Assembly: GCA_003553565.1 (NCBI GenBank)
Contig: PWER01000051.1
Coordinates: 1 to 33,619 of the forward strand
DNA length: 33,619 bases
Origin: Nitriliruptoria bacterium
GTDB taxonomy: Bacteria > Actinomycetota > Nitriliruptoria > Euzebyales > Egibacteraceae
Direction: 5' to 3'
Below the pieces are notes generated by a model. It had not been told where the DNA came from. It did no database searches and was given only the letters and a program-made list of their open reading frames with translations. The position numbers and the translations under genes are program-made. Positions within the stretch are counted from its first letter, which is position 1. Each line of letters starts with the position of its first letter. Positions 8,954 through 19,685 of this stretch are shown here, piece by piece.

Positions 8954-10081
8954 ATGCGCATCGGAGTGCCCGCCGAGACCAAGCGTGGGGAGCATCGGGT
9001 GGCGATCACGCCGGCTGGTGTGCGCGAGCTCACCCTCGCCGACCACGAGGTGCGCATCCAGTCCGGGGCGGGACACGGGTCGTCGCTGACCGACGACGAC
9101 TACGTGCGGGCCGGCGGCCGCGTCGTCGCCGACGCCGAGACGGCCTGGGGGGAGGCCGACCTCGTGCTGAAGGTCAAGGAGCCCACGCCCGAGGAGCACC
9201 GGCTGCTGCGCGCTGACCTGACGCTGTTCACCTTCCTGCACCTGGCTGCCTCGAAGGAGCTCACCGAGGCGCTGGTGGCCTCGGGCTGCACCGCCATGGC
9301 CTACGAGACCGTGCGCGACGCCGACGGGGGGCTGCCGCTGCTCGCGCCGATGAGCGAGGTGGCCGGGCGCATGGCTACCCAGGTCGGCGCCCACCTGCTC
9401 GCCGCGCCAGCCGGGGGACGGGGCGTGCTGCTCGGGGGCGTGTCGGGCGTCATGCCCGCCCACGTCGTGGTGATCGGCGCGGGCAGCAGCGGCCACAACG
9501 CCGCATGGGTGGCGGCCGGCATGGAGGCCGACGTCACGGTGCTGGACATCGACGTGGGCACGCTGCGCGGCATCGACCAGATCCAGCAGGGTCGCGTGCG
9601 CACGCTGACCTCGAACCAGCTGACGCTGGAGGAGCAGGTGGCGCTGGCCGACCTCGTCATCGGCGCGGTGCTCGTGCCCGGGGCGCGCGCGCCGGTGCTG
9701 ATCAGCGAGGAGATGGTGGCCTCCATGCCGCGCGGCAGCGTGCTCGTGGACGTCTCGGTGGATCAGGGCGGGTGCGCGGCCACCACCCGGATGACCACCC
9801 ACGACGACCCCACCTACGAGGTGGACGGGGTCATCCACTACTGCGTCGGCAACATGCCCGGAGCGATGCCGCGCACCTCCACCTACGCGCTGACCAACGT
9901 CACGCTGCCCTACGCGGTGCGCCTGGCCGAGCAGGGCATCCGAGGGGCCACGCGCGCCGATCCGGGCCTGGCAGCCGGTGTCAACGTCACCGAGGGGGCC
10001 GTGGTCGAGCCGGGCGTCGCCGACGCTCACGGGCTGGCCCACACCCCGCTGGAGCAGATCTGGGGTGGCCATCAGCACTGA
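8954..10081 (+). CDS. ald: Alanine dehydrogenase
   Basis: Catalyses reversible NAD-dependent deamination of L-alanine to pyruvate and ammonia. The 375 residues match the family. The N-terminus MRIGVPAETKRGEHRVAITP is diagnostic; KVKEP (73-77) and FTFLHLA (92-98) carry the substrate-binding Lys75 and catalytic His96. The NAD-binding loop reads VVVIGAGSSGHNA, where GGG-VVG is more usual, but the glycines are kept. DVSVDQGGC and the C-terminal HYCVGNMPGAMPRTSTYALTN are also typical. ATG 8954 follows GGAG by 5 nt. It overlaps xerD by 17 nt. Placing ald between the Nudix gene and xerD differs from M. tuberculosis. Confidence 0.95.
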   Translation: MRIGVPAETKRGEHRVAITPAGVRELTLADHEVRIQSGAGHGSSLTDDDYVRAGGRVVADAETAWGEADLVLKVKEPTPEEHRLLRADLTLFTFLHLAASKELTEALVASGCTAMAYETVRDADGGLPLLAPMSEVAGRMATQVGAHLLAAPAGGRGVLLGGVSGVMPAHVVVIGAGSSGHNAAWVAAGMEADVTVLDIDVGTLRGIDQIQQGRVRTLTSNQLTLEEQVALADLVIGAVLVPGARAPVLISEEMVASMPRGSVLVDVSVDQGGCAATTRMTTHDDPTYEVDGVIHYCVGNMPGAMPRTSTYALTNVTLPYAVRLAEQGIRGATRADPGLAAGVNVTEGAVVEPGVADAHGLAHTPLEQIWGGHQH

Positions 10082-11023
10082 GCAGGACCGGAGCCCACAG
10101 CTGCCCCGGCACGCCGACCGCTTCCTCGACCACCTGCGGGTCGAGCGCGGCCTGTCGGGCAACAGCCTGGCGGCCTACCGTCGCGACCTCGGCCTGTACG
10201 GCGCCTACCTGGCGCAGGCGGGCCGCACCGACCCTGCGGCGCTCACCCGCGACGACCTCGCCGGCTTCGTCGCCTGGCTGCGCGCCGGCGGGCAGGACCG
10301 CCAGGCCTACGCCGAGTCGTCGGTGGCCCGCACGCTGGTGGCGGTGCGCGGTCTGCACCGGTTCCTGCTCGCCGAGGGGCTGGCCGGCGCCGACCCGACT
10401 CTGGAGCTGGCTGGCCCGCGCGGTGACCGGCCGCTGCCGAGCGCGCTGACCGTGGCCGAGGTCGAGCGGCTGCTGGCCGCTCCCTCCGGCGAGGACGCAT
10501 CCGCGCTGCGCGACCGCGCGATGCTCGAGCTGCTGTACGCCACGGGCCTGCGCATCTCCGAGCTGGTGGGCCTCGACGTCGACGACGTGGACGCCGACGA
10601 GCGCGCGGTCCTCGCGCGCGGCAAGGGCGGTCGCGAGCGCGTCGTCCCGCTGGGGCGCGCCGCCGTGGCAGCGGTGGAGGGCTGGCGCGTGCGGGGCCGT
10701 CCGCAGCTGGCGCCTCACGTGCCGGCGCTGCTGGTCAACCAGCGCGGCGGGCGCCTCACGCGCCAAGGCGCCTGGAAGCGGCTGAAGGCCCACGCGGGCG
10801 CGGTCGGCCTCGCCGAGCGCGTCAGCCCCCACACGCTGCGCCACAGCTTCGCCACCCACCTGCTGGAGGGCGGCGCTGACGTGCGCCTGGTTCAGGAGCT
10901 CCTCGGCCACGCGAGCATCCGCACCACCCAGATCTACACGCTGGTGTCCGACACGCGCCTGCGCGCCGTCTACGACCTCGCCCACCCGCGCTCCGGGGTG
11001 GCCGACGAGCCCTTGGGGACGCC

Positions 11024-11027
<4 letters not shown>
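10065..11027 (+). CDS. xerD: Site-specific tyrosine recombinase XerD
   Basis: XerD resolves chromosome dimers at dif together with XerC near division. The 320-residue protein has an N-terminal SAM-like DNA-binding domain (about 15-105) and a catalytic domain with R163 (ATGLRISEL), K187 (GKGGRER), H256 and R259 (HTLRHSFATH), H282 (LGHASIRTT) and nucleophile Y291. All six catalytic residues are present. I chose GTG 10065, inside the end of ald, because the conserved part (HADRFLDHLRVERGLS) begins 16 residues later; GGAG lies 10 nt upstream. Its position matches Rv1701 (xerD) and there is no integrase or att context, so it is the housekeeping recombinase. Confidence 0.92.
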
Positions 11028-12454
<1,427 letters not shown>

Positions 12455-12480
12455 CCCGCGGGGGCGCGGCGGGCAGCCCC

Positions 12481-12486
12481 TACACT
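12481..12486 (+). promoter_or_regulatory. -10 element (TACACT) of the scpA-der operon
   Basis: TACACT lies 10 nt before the scpA ATG. With initiation 7-8 nt after the -10 the message would start at 12493-12494, making it almost leaderless. No Shine-Dalgarno precedes the ATG and no convincing -35 is seen. Confidence 0.5.
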
Positions 12487-12496
12487 CGGCGTCACC

Positions 12497-13306
12497 ATGT
12501 CCAGCGCCACCTACACCGTCTCCACCGCGGCCTTCGAGGGCCCCTTCGACCTGCTGCTGCAGCTCATCACCCGGCGCAAGGTTGACGTGTGGGAGGTGTC
12601 GGTCGCCGAGATCACCGAGGACTACCTGTCGGTGCTGGCCGAGATGGAGGCCCTCGACCTCGAGGTCACCACCGAGTTCCTCGTGATCGCCGCCACGCTG
12701 ATGGAGCTCAAGGCGGCGCGGCTGCTGCCCGACGCCGAGGACCCCGAGGCCGAGGAGGCCGCGGTCGCCGCGCGCGACCTGCTGTACGCGCGCCTGCTGG
12801 ACTACCGCACCTTCCAGCACGCCGCGCGCTGGGTCGGCGCGCGGCTCGCCGACCAGGACGGCCACGTGCCGCGCGAGGTCGGCCCTGAGCCGCCCCTGTC
12901 CGACCTGCGCCCGCCAGCGCGGCTCACCGCGAGCCCCGACCGCCTGGCGGCGCTCGCCGCTCGCGCACTGGCCGAGTCGCGTCGCACCGTGGACACCGGC
13001 CACCTGCGCCCGGTGCGGCTGTCGGTGCGCGAGGCCGCCGCCATGGTGGTCGACGAGCTGGCGCGCGCCCGCGGGGCGGCCACCTTCGCCGAGCTCACCC
13101 GCGGCTGCCGCCACCGCTCGGAGGTGATCGCCCACTTCCTCGCGCTGCTGGAGCTCTACAAGCTGGAGCTGGTCGACCTCGACCAGCCCGAGCGGCTCGG
13201 CACGCTGATGGTGCGCTGGCAGCCCGAGGACGTGCCGCCCTCCGAGGAGGCGCTGGCCGCCGCGGCCTTCGCTGACACCGCCACCCCCGAGGAGGGACAC
13301 CGGTGA
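12497..13306 (+). CDS. scpA: Segregation and condensation protein A
   Basis: ScpA is the kleisin subunit that bridges the heads of the SMC dimer in the Smc-ScpAB condensin. The 269-residue protein has the hallmark N-terminus FEGPFDLLLQLITRRKVDVWEVSVAEITEDYL (14-45) and MEALDLEVTTEFLVIAATLMELKA, an acidic linker, and a C-terminal winged helix (RHRSEVIAHFLALLELYKLELVDL) that binds the SMC head. First gene of an operon in which every junction overlaps by 4 nt; scpB follows with GTGA. The start is fixed by the conserved N-terminus and the nearby TACACT. Confidence 0.95.
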   Translation: MSSATYTVSTAAFEGPFDLLLQLITRRKVDVWEVSVAEITEDYLSVLAEMEALDLEVTTEFLVIAATLMELKAARLLPDAEDPEAEEAAVAARDLLYARLLDYRTFQHAARWVGARLADQDGHVPREVGPEPPLSDLRPPARLTASPDRLAALAARALAESRRTVDTGHLRPVRLSVREAAAMVVDELARARGAATFAELTRGCRHRSEVIAHFLALLELYKLELVDLDQPERLGTLMVRWQPEDVPPSEEALAAAAFADTATPEEGHR

Positions 13307-13965
13307 GCGCGTCGTCGCACGCGACCGCGCCCGGCGCCGGGGAGGTCGGGCTGCGCAAGGCCCTCGAGGCGATCCTGCTGATCGTCGAGGAGCCCGTCGA
13401 GGTGGCGGTGCTGGCCGAGGTGGCCGAGGCCGATCCCGACGCGGTCACCGCGACCCTGCACGCCCTGGCCGCCGAGTACGCCGAGGCCGACCGCGGCTTC
13501 GTGCTGCGCGAGGCAGCCGGAGGGTGGCGGCTCTACACCGACCCGGCGACGCAGCCGCTGCTCGAGCGGTTCGTGCAGCACGGGCGCCGCGCCGCGCTGA
13601 GCCAGGCCGCGCTGGAGACCCTGGCGATCGTGGCCTACCAGCAGCCGGTCACGCGCGGGCAGATCAGCAGCATCCGCGGCGTCGACGCCGACGGGTCGGT
13701 GCGGACCCTGCTCGCGCGCGGGCTCATCGAGGAGGTCGGCCGCGAGACGGCGCCGGGCCAGCCGCTGCTGTACGGCACCTCCCGCCTGTTCCTGGAGCAG
13801 CTCGGGCTCGCGTCGCTGGCGGAGCTGCCGAGCCTGCCCGACCTCGATCCGGGCGGCCCCGCTCCGCCCGAGCCGGCGCCGGGCGGCTATCGTGCCGCCC
13901 GCCGCGCGCTGGCCGCCGACGACCGCGGCCGTGACGCCGCCGACGACTCGGACCCCGCACCATGA
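13303..13965 (+). CDS. scpB: Segregation and condensation protein B
   Basis: ScpB dimers bind the middle of ScpA in the condensin complex. The 220-residue protein has two winged-helix domains: residues about 12-85 (LRKALEAILLIVEEPVEVAVLAE) and about 95-175, with QAALETLAIVAYQQPVTRGQISSIRGVDADGSVRTLLARGLIEE, the family signature. The C-terminal 45 residues are Pro/Ala-rich and disordered-looking. GTG 13303 overlaps the scpA stop (GTGA), with GGAGG at 13291-13295. Confidence 0.95.
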   Translation: MSASSHATAPGAGEVGLRKALEAILLIVEEPVEVAVLAEVAEADPDAVTATLHALAAEYAEADRGFVLREAAGGWRLYTDPATQPLLERFVQHGRRAALSQAALETLAIVAYQQPVTRGQISSIRGVDADGSVRTLLARGLIEEVGRETAPGQPLLYGTSRLFLEQLGLASLAELPSLPDLDPGGPAPPEPAPGGYRAARRALAADDRGRDAADDSDPAP

Positions 13966-14726
13966 GCACCGAGACCGCGCGCCCACCGCGCGTGCAGAAG
14001 GTCCTGGCCGGCGCCGGGCTGGGCAGCCGCCGCTCCTGCGAGGAGCTCATCGTCCAGGGGCGGGTCACCGTCGACGGCGAGGTGGCCACGCTGGGTGACC
14101 GCGCCGACCCGCGCCGCAGCGTCATCGCCGTGGATGGCGAGCGCGTGGCCACCCACCCCGAGGGCGTCCACTGGATGCTCAACAAGCCCTACGGCGTGGT
14201 GACCACCGCCGACGATCCCGAGGGGCGCCCGACCGTCCTGGACTACGTGCCCCCGACGCCGCGGACCTTCCCGGTGGGACGGCTGGACCGCGACACCGAG
14301 GGGCTGCTGCTGCTGACCAACGACGGCGAGCTCGCCAACCGGCTGGCCCACCCGCGCTACGAGGTGCCCAAGACCTACCTGGCCCGCACCCGCGGGGTGC
14401 CCAGCAAGAAGGCGATGGCGCGCCTCACCGAGGGCGTGACGCTGACCGACGGGCCGGCCCGGGCGGCGCGCGCCCAGGTGGTCGGGCGCACCGGCGACGA
14501 GGCGCTGGTGGAGGTCACCGTCACCGAGGGGCGCAACCGCGAGGTGCGGCGCCTGCTCGGCGCCGTCGACGTGCACGTCACCCGCCTGGCCCGCATCCGC
14601 CTGGGTCCGCTCGAGCTGGGCGACATGAAGCAGGGCAAGCACCGCCCGCTGACCGCCGGCGAGGTCGGCGCGCTGCACGCGGCGGTGGGCCTCGACGAGC
14701 AGCAGCCCACGGAGGGACCGGCATGA
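13962..14726 (+). CDS. rluB: 23S rRNA pseudouridine synthase, RluB/RsuA family
   Basis: Isomerises a uridine of 23S rRNA (position 2605 for E. coli RluB) to pseudouridine. The 254 residues start with an S4 domain (RVQKVLAGAGLGSRRSCEELIVQGRV, 10-35) followed by the catalytic domain: LNKPYGVVTT and GRLDRDTEGLLLLTNDGELANRL with the catalytic aspartate in GRLDRDT. EGRNREVRRLL is the C-terminal RNA-binding motif. ATGA overlap with scpB. The scpA-scpB-rluB order is conserved in Gram-positive bacteria. RsuA- or RluF-like specificity cannot be excluded from sequence, but the position favours RluB. Confidence 0.92.
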   Translation: MSTETARPPRVQKVLAGAGLGSRRSCEELIVQGRVTVDGEVATLGDRADPRRSVIAVDGERVATHPEGVHWMLNKPYGVVTTADDPEGRPTVLDYVPPTPRTFPVGRLDRDTEGLLLLTNDGELANRLAHPRYEVPKTYLARTRGVPSKKAMARLTEGVTLTDGPARAARAQVVGRTGDEALVEVTVTEGRNREVRRLLGAVDVHVTRLARIRLGPLELGDMKQGKHRPLTAGEVGALHAAVGLDEQQPTEGPA

Positions 14727-15160
14727 GCGATCCGCCCAGCACCGCGCTGCCCCGCCGCGAGGCCGCCGACGAGGGGCCGAGCTCGCCGCGCCCGCCGATC
14801 GCCGGGCTGCGCGGCGCCACGACGCTGGTCGCCGACACCCGCGAGCAGATCCTGGAGCGCACCGCCGAGCTGCTGGCCGCCATGCTCGAGCGCAACGGGC
14901 TCACCAGCGACGACGTCATCAGCCTAGTGTTCACCGCCACCGACGATCTGCGCAGCGAGTTCCCCGCCGCCGCGGTGCGCGCCGCGGGCGTGTCCGACGT
15001 GCCGATGCTGTGCACGCGCGAGCTCGCCATGGAGAGCGAGTCCAACATCCCCCGGTGCGTGCGCGTGCTCGCCCACGTCCACACCGACCGCGCGCGCGAC
15101 GAGCTGCGCCACGTCTACCTCTACGAGGCGCGCCAGCTGCGCAGCGACCTGCCCGAGTGA
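14723..15160 (+). CDS. aroH: Chorismate mutase, AroH type
   Basis: Converts chorismate to prephenate for tyrosine and phenylalanine. The 145-residue protein belongs to the trimeric AroH (Bacillus subtilis-type) class, not the helical AroQ class usual in mycobacteria: LRGATT (28-33), SDDVISLVFTATDDLRSEFPA, PMLCTRELAMES, and RCVRVLAHVHTD with the active-site arginine. The C-terminus LYEARQLRSDLPE is also typical. About 26 N-terminal residues (STALPRREAADEG) are an unconserved extension, so translation might also start later; the ATGA overlap with rluB and GGAGG at 14711 support the given start. Next to tyrA and aroA it completes a tyrosine-pathway cluster inside the scp operon. Confidence 0.92.
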   Translation: MSDPPSTALPRREAADEGPSSPRPPIAGLRGATTLVADTREQILERTAELLAAMLERNGLTSDDVISLVFTATDDLRSEFPAAAVRAAGVSDVPMLCTRELAMESESNIPRCVRVLAHVHTDRARDELRHVYLYEARQLRSDLPE

Positions 15161-16266
15161 GCCCGACCGTGCGCGTCGCCATCATCGGCACCGGCCTGAT
15201 CGGGGCGAGCCTCGGGCTCGCGCTGCGTGCTGCCGGGGCCGCCGAGGAGATCGTGGGCCACGACGCCGACCCGGCGGCGCTGGCCACCGCCCACCAGCGC
15301 GGCGCCATCCACCGGGCCGAGGACTCGGTCGCTGGCGCCGTGGCCGGCGCCGACGTGGTCTGGCTGGCGGTGCCTGCCGCGGCGATCGACGCGGTGGCCG
15401 CGCAGGCCGCACCCGCGATGCGCGACGGAGCCATCCTCACCGACGTCGCCAGCGTCAAGTCGCGGGTGGTGGAGAGCCTCCAGCGGGCAGCCCCCACCAG
15501 CGTCCACCTCATCGGCGGCCATCCGATGGCCGGGTCGCACGAGGGCGGTGCGGCGCACGCCACCGCCGAGCTGTTCGTCGGCGCCACCTACCTGCTGACG
15601 CCCACCACCCACACCGACCCGGCGGCCTACCGCCGGCTGCACGGGCTCGTCGCGGCGCTCGGCGCCCGCGTGCTGGCCGTGGCCCCCGAGCGCCACGACC
15701 TGCTCGTCGCGGTGGTCAGCCACCTGCCGCAGCTGGCAGCGACCACGCTGATGAACCTCGCCGCCGACCGTGCCCGCGACGAGCACGCAGGCCTGCTGCT
15801 GCTGGCCGCCGGCGGCTTCCGCGACGCCACCCGAGTGGCCGCCTCCAACCCCGAGCTGTGGCTCGACATCGCCCGGGAGAACCGCAGCGCCATCGTGTCG
15901 GTGCTCGACGACTACCGCGAGCGCATCGGGGCGCTGCGCAGCGTGCTGGCCACCGCCGACGACGGCTCGCTGGCGCGCGAGCTGGCCCAGGCGCGCGACG
16001 CGCGCCGGTCGCTGCCCGGCAAGGCCGACACCACCGGCGTGCTGCTGTGGCTGTGGACCGCCATCCCCGACCGGCCCGGCGTGCTCGCCGAGGTCACCAC
16101 CACGGTCGGCCAGGTCGGGGTCAACATCGAGGACCTGTCCATCGATCACGTGCCCGAGGGCGGCCAGGGGCGCCTGCTGCTGGCCGTGGCGGGCGAGGAG
16201 GCCGCGACCAAGGCGCGACGTGCGCTGGAGGACCGCGGCTTCGAGGTCTGGGAGCAGCGGCCGTGA
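15157..16266 (+). CDS. tyrA: Prephenate dehydrogenase with ACT domain
   Basis: Oxidatively decarboxylates prephenate to 4-hydroxyphenylpyruvate, the precursor of tyrosine. The 369 residues have an N-terminal Rossmann domain (VAIIGTGLIGASLGLAL), DVASVKSRVVESL, GGHPMAGSHEGG with the conserved His, a helical dimerisation domain, and a C-terminal ACT domain (about 290-365: IPDRPGVLAEVTTTVGQVGVNIEDLSI) that usually senses the end product. GTG 15157 overlaps the aroH stop (GTGA). The start is supported by the Rossmann strand four codons later. Arogenate use cannot be ruled out by sequence alone. Confidence 0.93.
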   Translation: MSPTVRVAIIGTGLIGASLGLALRAAGAAEEIVGHDADPAALATAHQRGAIHRAEDSVAGAVAGADVVWLAVPAAAIDAVAAQAAPAMRDGAILTDVASVKSRVVESLQRAAPTSVHLIGGHPMAGSHEGGAAHATAELFVGATYLLTPTTHTDPAAYRRLHGLVAALGARVLAVAPERHDLLVAVVSHLPQLAATTLMNLAADRARDEHAGLLLLAAGGFRDATRVAASNPELWLDIARENRSAIVSVLDDYRERIGALRSVLATADDGSLARELAQARDARRSLPGKADTTGVLLWLWTAIPDRPGVLAEVTTTVGQVGVNIEDLSIDHVPEGGQGRLLLAVAGEEAATKARRALEDRGFEVWEQRP

Positions 16267-17567
16267 CTGCGACGACCTCGCACCCGCTCACCGTCAGCGC
16301 GCCCGCCCCGCTGGTGGCGCGCTGGCCCGCGCCGGGCAGCAAGTCGCACACCAACCGGGTGCTGGCCGCCGCGGCGCTTGCCACCGGCACCTCGACGCTC
16401 CACCACCCCCTGGATGCCGAGGACTCCCGGGCGATGCGCGCGGTGGTCCGCGGGCTCGGCGCGCACGTGGACGACGCCGACCCCGGCTGCTGGCGCGTCC
16501 AGGGGGTGGGCGGGCGCCCCACGGCCCCCGCCCAGCCCCTGGACGCGCGCCAGTCCGGCACCACGCTGCGCTTCGGCGCGGCGCTGGCCAGCCTCGCGCA
16601 CACCCCGGTCACCCTCGACGGCGACGCCCAGCTGCGCCGCCGGCCGATCGGCGCGCTGACCGCCGCGCTGCGCGCCCTCGGCGCCGACGCCGCCGACCAC
16701 GACGGGCACCCGCCGGTGACCGTCGGCGGTGGGCTGGACGGCGGTGCGGTCACCGTCGACGCGCGGCGCTCCAGCCAGTACCCCAGCGCGCTGCTGCTGG
16801 CTGCCCCGCACGCCCGCGCCGCGGTCACCGTCACCGCGCAGGGGCTCGGCGCACCCGCCTACGTCGAGCTCACCGCCGCCACCCTGCGCGCGTTCGGCGG
16901 CGCGGTGAGCCGGCTCGCCGAGGACCGCTGGTGGGTCGCCGCGGACGGGCTGGACGCCGCCGCGGTCACCGTCGACCCGGACGCGAGCGCGGCGGCGCAC
17001 CTGCTCGCCCTCGCTGCCGCGGTGCCCGGCACCGTCACCGTCGACGGCGCGGCGCCCACCGACCAGCCCGACGCCGCCGTGCCCGACCTGCTGGCTGCGA
17101 TGGGCTGCGACGTCGTGCGTGCCGACGCGGCGGTCACCGTGACCGGACCGGCGCGGCTGCGCCCGCTGACCGCCGACCTGGCCGCGCTGCCCGACCAGAT
17201 CACCACGCTGGCCGCGCTGGCAGCGCTGGCCGAGGGCACCTCGCACCTGTCGGGCGTCGCCGTGGCGCGCGGCCACGAGACCGACCGGCTGGCGGCGCTC
17301 GCCGCCGAGCTCGGCAAGCTCGGCGTGCACGTGGAGGAGGAGCCCGACGGGCTGCGCATCCACGGTGGGACGGCGTCCGGGCCCGCGGTGCTCGACCCGC
17401 GCGACGATCACCGCCTGGCGATGGCGTTCGCGGCCCTGGCGGCCCGCGTGCCCGGCGTGGCGGTCGCCGACCCGGGCTGCGTGGCCAAGACCTACCCGCG
17501 CTTCTGGGCCGACCTGGCCGAGGGCGGGCTGCAGGTGCGTCGCCACGACGAGGAGGACCCGCGATGA
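16263..17567 (+). CDS. aroA: 3-phosphoshikimate 1-carboxyvinyltransferase (EPSP synthase)
   Basis: Joins phosphoenolpyruvate to shikimate-3-phosphate in the sixth step of the shikimate pathway. The 434-residue protein is an actinobacterial-type enzyme: PGSKSHTNRVL binds the substrate, then SGTTLRFGAAL, RRPIGAL, SSQYPSALLLAAP, DQITTLAALAALAEG with the catalytic Asp, RGHETDRL with the catalytic Glu, DDHRLAMAFAAL and CVAKTYPRFW. RGHETDRL is the variant I also associate with mycobacterial AroA. GTG 16263 overlaps the tyrA stop (GTGA). cmk follows with ATGA. Confidence 0.94.
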   Translation: MTATTSHPLTVSAPAPLVARWPAPGSKSHTNRVLAAAALATGTSTLHHPLDAEDSRAMRAVVRGLGAHVDDADPGCWRVQGVGGRPTAPAQPLDARQSGTTLRFGAALASLAHTPVTLDGDAQLRRRPIGALTAALRALGADAADHDGHPPVTVGGGLDGGAVTVDARRSSQYPSALLLAAPHARAAVTVTAQGLGAPAYVELTAATLRAFGGAVSRLAEDRWWVAADGLDAAAVTVDPDASAAAHLLALAAAVPGTVTVDGAAPTDQPDAAVPDLLAAMGCDVVRADAAVTVTGPARLRPLTADLAALPDQITTLAALAALAEGTSHLSGVAVARGHETDRLAALAAELGKLGVHVEEEPDGLRIHGGTASGPAVLDPRDDHRLAMAFAALAARVPGVAVADPGCVAKTYPRFWADLAEGGLQVRRHDEEDPR

Positions 17568-18274
17568 CCCACCACGACAGCGAGCAGCGTCGCGGGCCGG
17601 GAGGACGGGGCGCCATCGTGGCCCTGGACGGGCCGGCCGGCTCGGGCAAGTCGACCGTGGCCGGCGCGCTGGCCTACGCCCTTGGCGCCACCCACGTCGA
17701 CACCGGCGCGTTCTACCGGGCGCTCACCCTGGCGGTGCGCCGGGCCGGCGCTCCCGTCGATGACGAGCAGGCCTGCGTCGCGGTCGCCGAGCGGTCCCAC
17801 ATCACCCGTGCCGACGGACGCACGCTGCTGGACGGCCAGGACGTCGAGGATGCGATCCGCAGCGCCGACGTGGATGCCCACGTCTCGGCCGTGGCAGCGC
17901 ACCCGGCGGTGCGCGAGCGCCTGGTGGCCGCCCAGCGCGCCGCGGTCGGCCCCGACGGTGCGGTGGTCGAGGGCCGCGACGCCGGCACCGTGGTGGTGCC
18001 CGACGCCGATCTCAAGGTGTGGTTGACCGCCACCCCCGCCGAGCGTGCCGCACGGCGCGGCGCCCAGCTCGGCATCACCGATCCCGGCGACCTCGCCGCC
18101 ATCGAGGCCGATCTGGCTCGCCGTGACGACGCCGACGCCGCCCAGATGGCGCGCGCCACCGACGCGACCGTGGTGGACACCACCGGCCGCGGCGTCGACG
18201 ACCTCGTCGCCGACCTGGCCGCTCGCGCCCGCGCCGCCTACGCCCGCGCCACGCGCTCCGAGGTGACCCGATGA
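17564..18274 (+). CDS. cmk: Cytidylate kinase
   Basis: Phosphorylates CMP and dCMP to the diphosphates with ATP. The 236 residues have the P-loop GPAGSGKS (23-30), [18 protein letters not shown], the NMP-binding insert typical of bacterial Cmk, [31 protein letters not shown] and the C-terminal [25 protein letters not shown]. Residues 1-16 are a short unconserved extension. ATG 17564 overlaps the aroA stop and has AGGAGG at 17551-17556. The aroA-cmk link is common in bacteria, and cmk-der is conserved in actinobacteria. Confidence 0.95.
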   Translation: MTHHDSEQRRGPGGRGAIVALDGPAGSGKSTVAGALAYALGATHVDTGAFYRALTLAVRRAGAPVDDEQACVAVAERSHITRADGRTLLDGQDVEDAIRSADVDAHVSAVAAHPAVRERLVAAQRAAVGPDGAVVEGRDAGTVVVPDADLKVWLTATPAERAARRGAQLGITDPGDLAAIEADLARRDDADAAQMARATDATVVDTTGRGVDDLVADLAARARAAYARATRSEVTR

Positions 18275-19656
18275 CCGCCGAGGGACCCGGGCCGCGCCCG
18301 ATCGTGGCCGTCGTCGGCCGGCCCAACGTCGGCAAGTCCACCCTGGTCAACCGCCTCGCGGGCGGTCGTCAGGCCATCACCGAGGAGCGCTCCGGCGTCA
18401 CCCGCGACCGCACCACCCACCAGACCGAGTGGCGCGGGCGCACCTTCACCCTGGTCGACACCGGCGGCTGGCTGCCCGGCGGCCGCGGCACCGACCCGCT
18501 CACCGCCGCCGTCACCGCCCAGGCCGAGCAGGCCGTGGCCGGTGCTGATGCGATCGTGCTGGTCGTCGACGCGGGTGGCGAGCCCACCAGCGAGGATCAC
18601 GCCGCCGCCCGCTGGCTGCGCGGCGCCGGCGCGCCCGTGGTGCTGGCGGCCAACAAGGCCGACCGGCTGGCAGACCTGCGCCACGCGGAGGCCGAGCTCG
18701 CCGGCTGGCACGCCCTCGGCCTCGGCGAGCCGCTGCCCGTCTCGGCGATCCACGGGACCGGGTCGGGGGATCTGCTCGACGCGGCCTTCGCCGCCGCCGG
18801 CATGCTCGAGACGCCCGAGGCCGCCGAGGACGCCAAGGACGCAGCGCCCGGCCCGCCGGCGGTGGCGCTGCTGGGGCGGCCCAACGTCGGCAAGTCGTCG
18901 CTGCTCAACCGCCTGGCCGGGGCGGACCGCGCCATCGTCGACGAGCGGCCGGGCACCACCCGCGACGCCGTCGACACGCTGGTGACCACCGATGACGGGC
19001 GCACCTACCGGTTCGTGGACACCGCCGGGCTGCGCCGCCCCGCCAAGGTCCGCCGCAGTGAGGCGACCGAGTACTACGCCTCGCTGCGCACTCAGCGGGC
19101 GCTGGCCTCGGCCGACGTCGCGGTGCTCGTGCTCGACGCCGCGGAGGTGATCGGCGAGCACGAGCAGCAGCTCGCTCGCGAGGTCCTCGACGCCGGCCGG
19201 GCGCTGGTGCTGTGCGCCAACCAGTGGGACCGCATGGACCCCGAGCGCAGCGAGGACTTCACCCGGGAGCGGGAGCGCCGGCTCGGCTTCGTGCCGTTCG
19301 CGCGGCTGGTGCGCACCTCGGCCACGACCGGTCGGGGGATGGGCAAGCTGCTCGACGCGATCGACGAGGCGCTGGAGGGCTGGCAGCAGCGCGTGCCCAC
19401 CGGTCGCCTCAACCGGTGGCTGGCCGACGCCGTCGCTGCGACCCCGCCACCGCTGCACGGCACCCGTCCGGTGCGGCTGCGCTACGCCAGCCAGCCCAGC
19501 ACCAGCCCGCCCAAGGTGGTGGTGCACGGCAACGCGCCGGTGCCCGACACCTACCGGCGCTACCTGGAGCGCACGCTGCGCGAGACGTTCTCCTTCCCGG
19601 GCACGCCGGTGGACCTGCGGGTCAAGGTGCGCCCCAGGTGGGAGGACCGCCGCTGA
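18271..19656 (+). CDS. der: Ribosome biogenesis GTPase Der (EngA)
   Basis: Der is an essential double GTPase needed for 50S subunit maturation. The 461 residues contain GTPase domain 1 with GRPNVGKS (16-23), a DTGGW switch and NKAD, and domain 2 with GRPNVGKSS near residue 203, [13 protein letters not shown] and [11 protein letters not shown]-like domain follows ([16 protein letters not shown]...RLRYASQP). In domain 2 the G4 motif is NQWD where NKWD is usual. The ATG overlaps the cmk stop (ATGA). Last gene of the scpA operon, followed by a hairpin and an opposed tRNA gene. Confidence 0.95.
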   Translation: MTAEGPGPRPIVAVVGRPNVGKSTLVNRLAGGRQAITEERSGVTRDRTTHQTEWRGRTFTLVDTGGWLPGGRGTDPLTAAVTAQAEQAVAGADAIVLVVDAGGEPTSEDHAAARWLRGAGAPVVLAANKADRLADLRHAEAELAGWHALGLGEPLPVSAIHGTGSGDLLDAAFAAAGMLETPEAAEDAKDAAPGPPAVALLGRPNVGKSSLLNRLAGADRAIVDERPGTTRDAVDTLVTTDDGRTYRFVDTAGLRRPAKVRRSEATEYYASLRTQRALASADVAVLVLDAAEVIGEHEQQLAREVLDAGRALVLCANQWDRMDPERSEDFTRERERRLGFVPFARLVRTSATTGRGMGKLLDAIDEALEGWQQRVPTGRLNRWLADAVAATPPPLHGTRPVRLRYASQPSTSPPKVVVHGNAPVPDTYRRYLERTLRETFSFPGTPVDLRVKVRPRWEDRR

Positions 19657-19664
19657 CGGCGAGC

Positions 19665-19682
19665 GCCGCAGCGCGGTGCGGC
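19665..19682. terminator. Hairpin between der and the opposed tRNA-Pro
   Basis: GCCGCA (19665-19670), a 6-nt loop and TGCGGC (19677-19682), lying 8 nt after the der stop and 3 nt beyond the tRNA 3' end on the other strand. It could terminate both units. No U-tract. Confidence 0.4.
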
Positions 19683-19685
19683 CGG

